Shown here one piece after another: positions 5,376-5,419 of a stretch of 5,419 nt of DNA (the stretch's first letter is position 1; every line of letters starts with the position of its first letter). The translations under genes and the position numbers were made by a program. The DNA is from Methanoculleus sp. (GTDB taxonomy: Archaea; Halobacteriota; Methanomicrobia; Methanomicrobiales; Methanoculleaceae). The notes under the pieces were generated by a model. The model ran no database searches and had not been told where the DNA came from. It saw only the letters and a program-made list of their open reading frames with translations. The DNA lies in contig JALNXI010000147.1 in assembly GCA_023230425.1 (NCBI GenBank), forward strand, positions 1 to 5,419, read 5' to 3'.

Positions 5376-5419
5376 CAACAAGCCCCGTACACTTTCGCCC
5401 CGCGGGAGTTATCTTATAG

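Larger units (their letters stand above)
5211..5419. other. noncoding region after argF
   Basis: No gene or tRNA is recognisable. The stretch contains AATTATAG around 5254-5261, which could be a TATA-like element for something beyond the window. It also has a five-T tract at 5318-5322 that might end the carS-argF transcript, and the hairpin at 5332-5375. Short open frames here on the minus strand run into the end of argF and look like shadows. Confidence 0.45.

Overview
The window looks like a stretch of core metabolism from a GC-rich euryarchaeon. A methanogen of the Methanomicrobiales (Methanoculleus-like) fits best. The archaeal evidence is direct: a CDP-archaeol synthase (CarS), a radical SAM protein of the tetraether lipid synthase type, an archaeal-style PurD, and an AT-rich TATA-like box between divergent genes. 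The genus is inferred from gene content and base composition, not from a database match.

Layout. Positions 1-348 hold no convincing complete gene. They contain a possible 14-codon tail of a plus-strand gene ending at 45, a perfect 10-bp inverted repeat at 37-66 that could end that gene, and a very C-rich (minus strand G-rich) stretch at 121-240 with a potential G-quadruplex and several GC inverted repeats. A minus-strand gene for a Tes-like radical SAM protein occupies 349-1812. Its start is discussed because a longer GTG reading also exists. A short AT-rich divergent promoter region (about 1864-1911) separates it from a rightward cluster of four genes: carS (1912-2460), pyrE (2454-2966), purD (2992-4284) and argF (4281-5210). 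Positions 5211-5419 contain no gene that I can support. They hold an oligo-T tract and a compact two-stage hairpin at 5332-5375.

How the genes work together. Tes and CarS both act in archaeal membrane lipid synthesis. CarS uses CTP to activate unsaturated archaetidic acid for polar head-group attachment. Tes-family enzymes join phytanyl chains of archaeal lipids into tetraethers or macrocycles. PyrE makes OMP from orotate and PRPP, feeding UMP and therefore CTP. PurD ligates glycine to phosphoribosylamine, which is made from PRPP. ArgF makes citrulline from ornithine and carbamoyl phosphate, which is shared with pyrimidine synthesis. The 7-base overlap, 25-base gap and 4-base overlap along carS-pyrE-purD-argF suggest one transcription unit. 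No defence system, mobile element, CRISPR array, tRNA or rRNA was recognised. The parts most worth a second look are the lipid-gene divergon, the start-site evidence at its shared promoter, and the structured noncoding segments at both ends.
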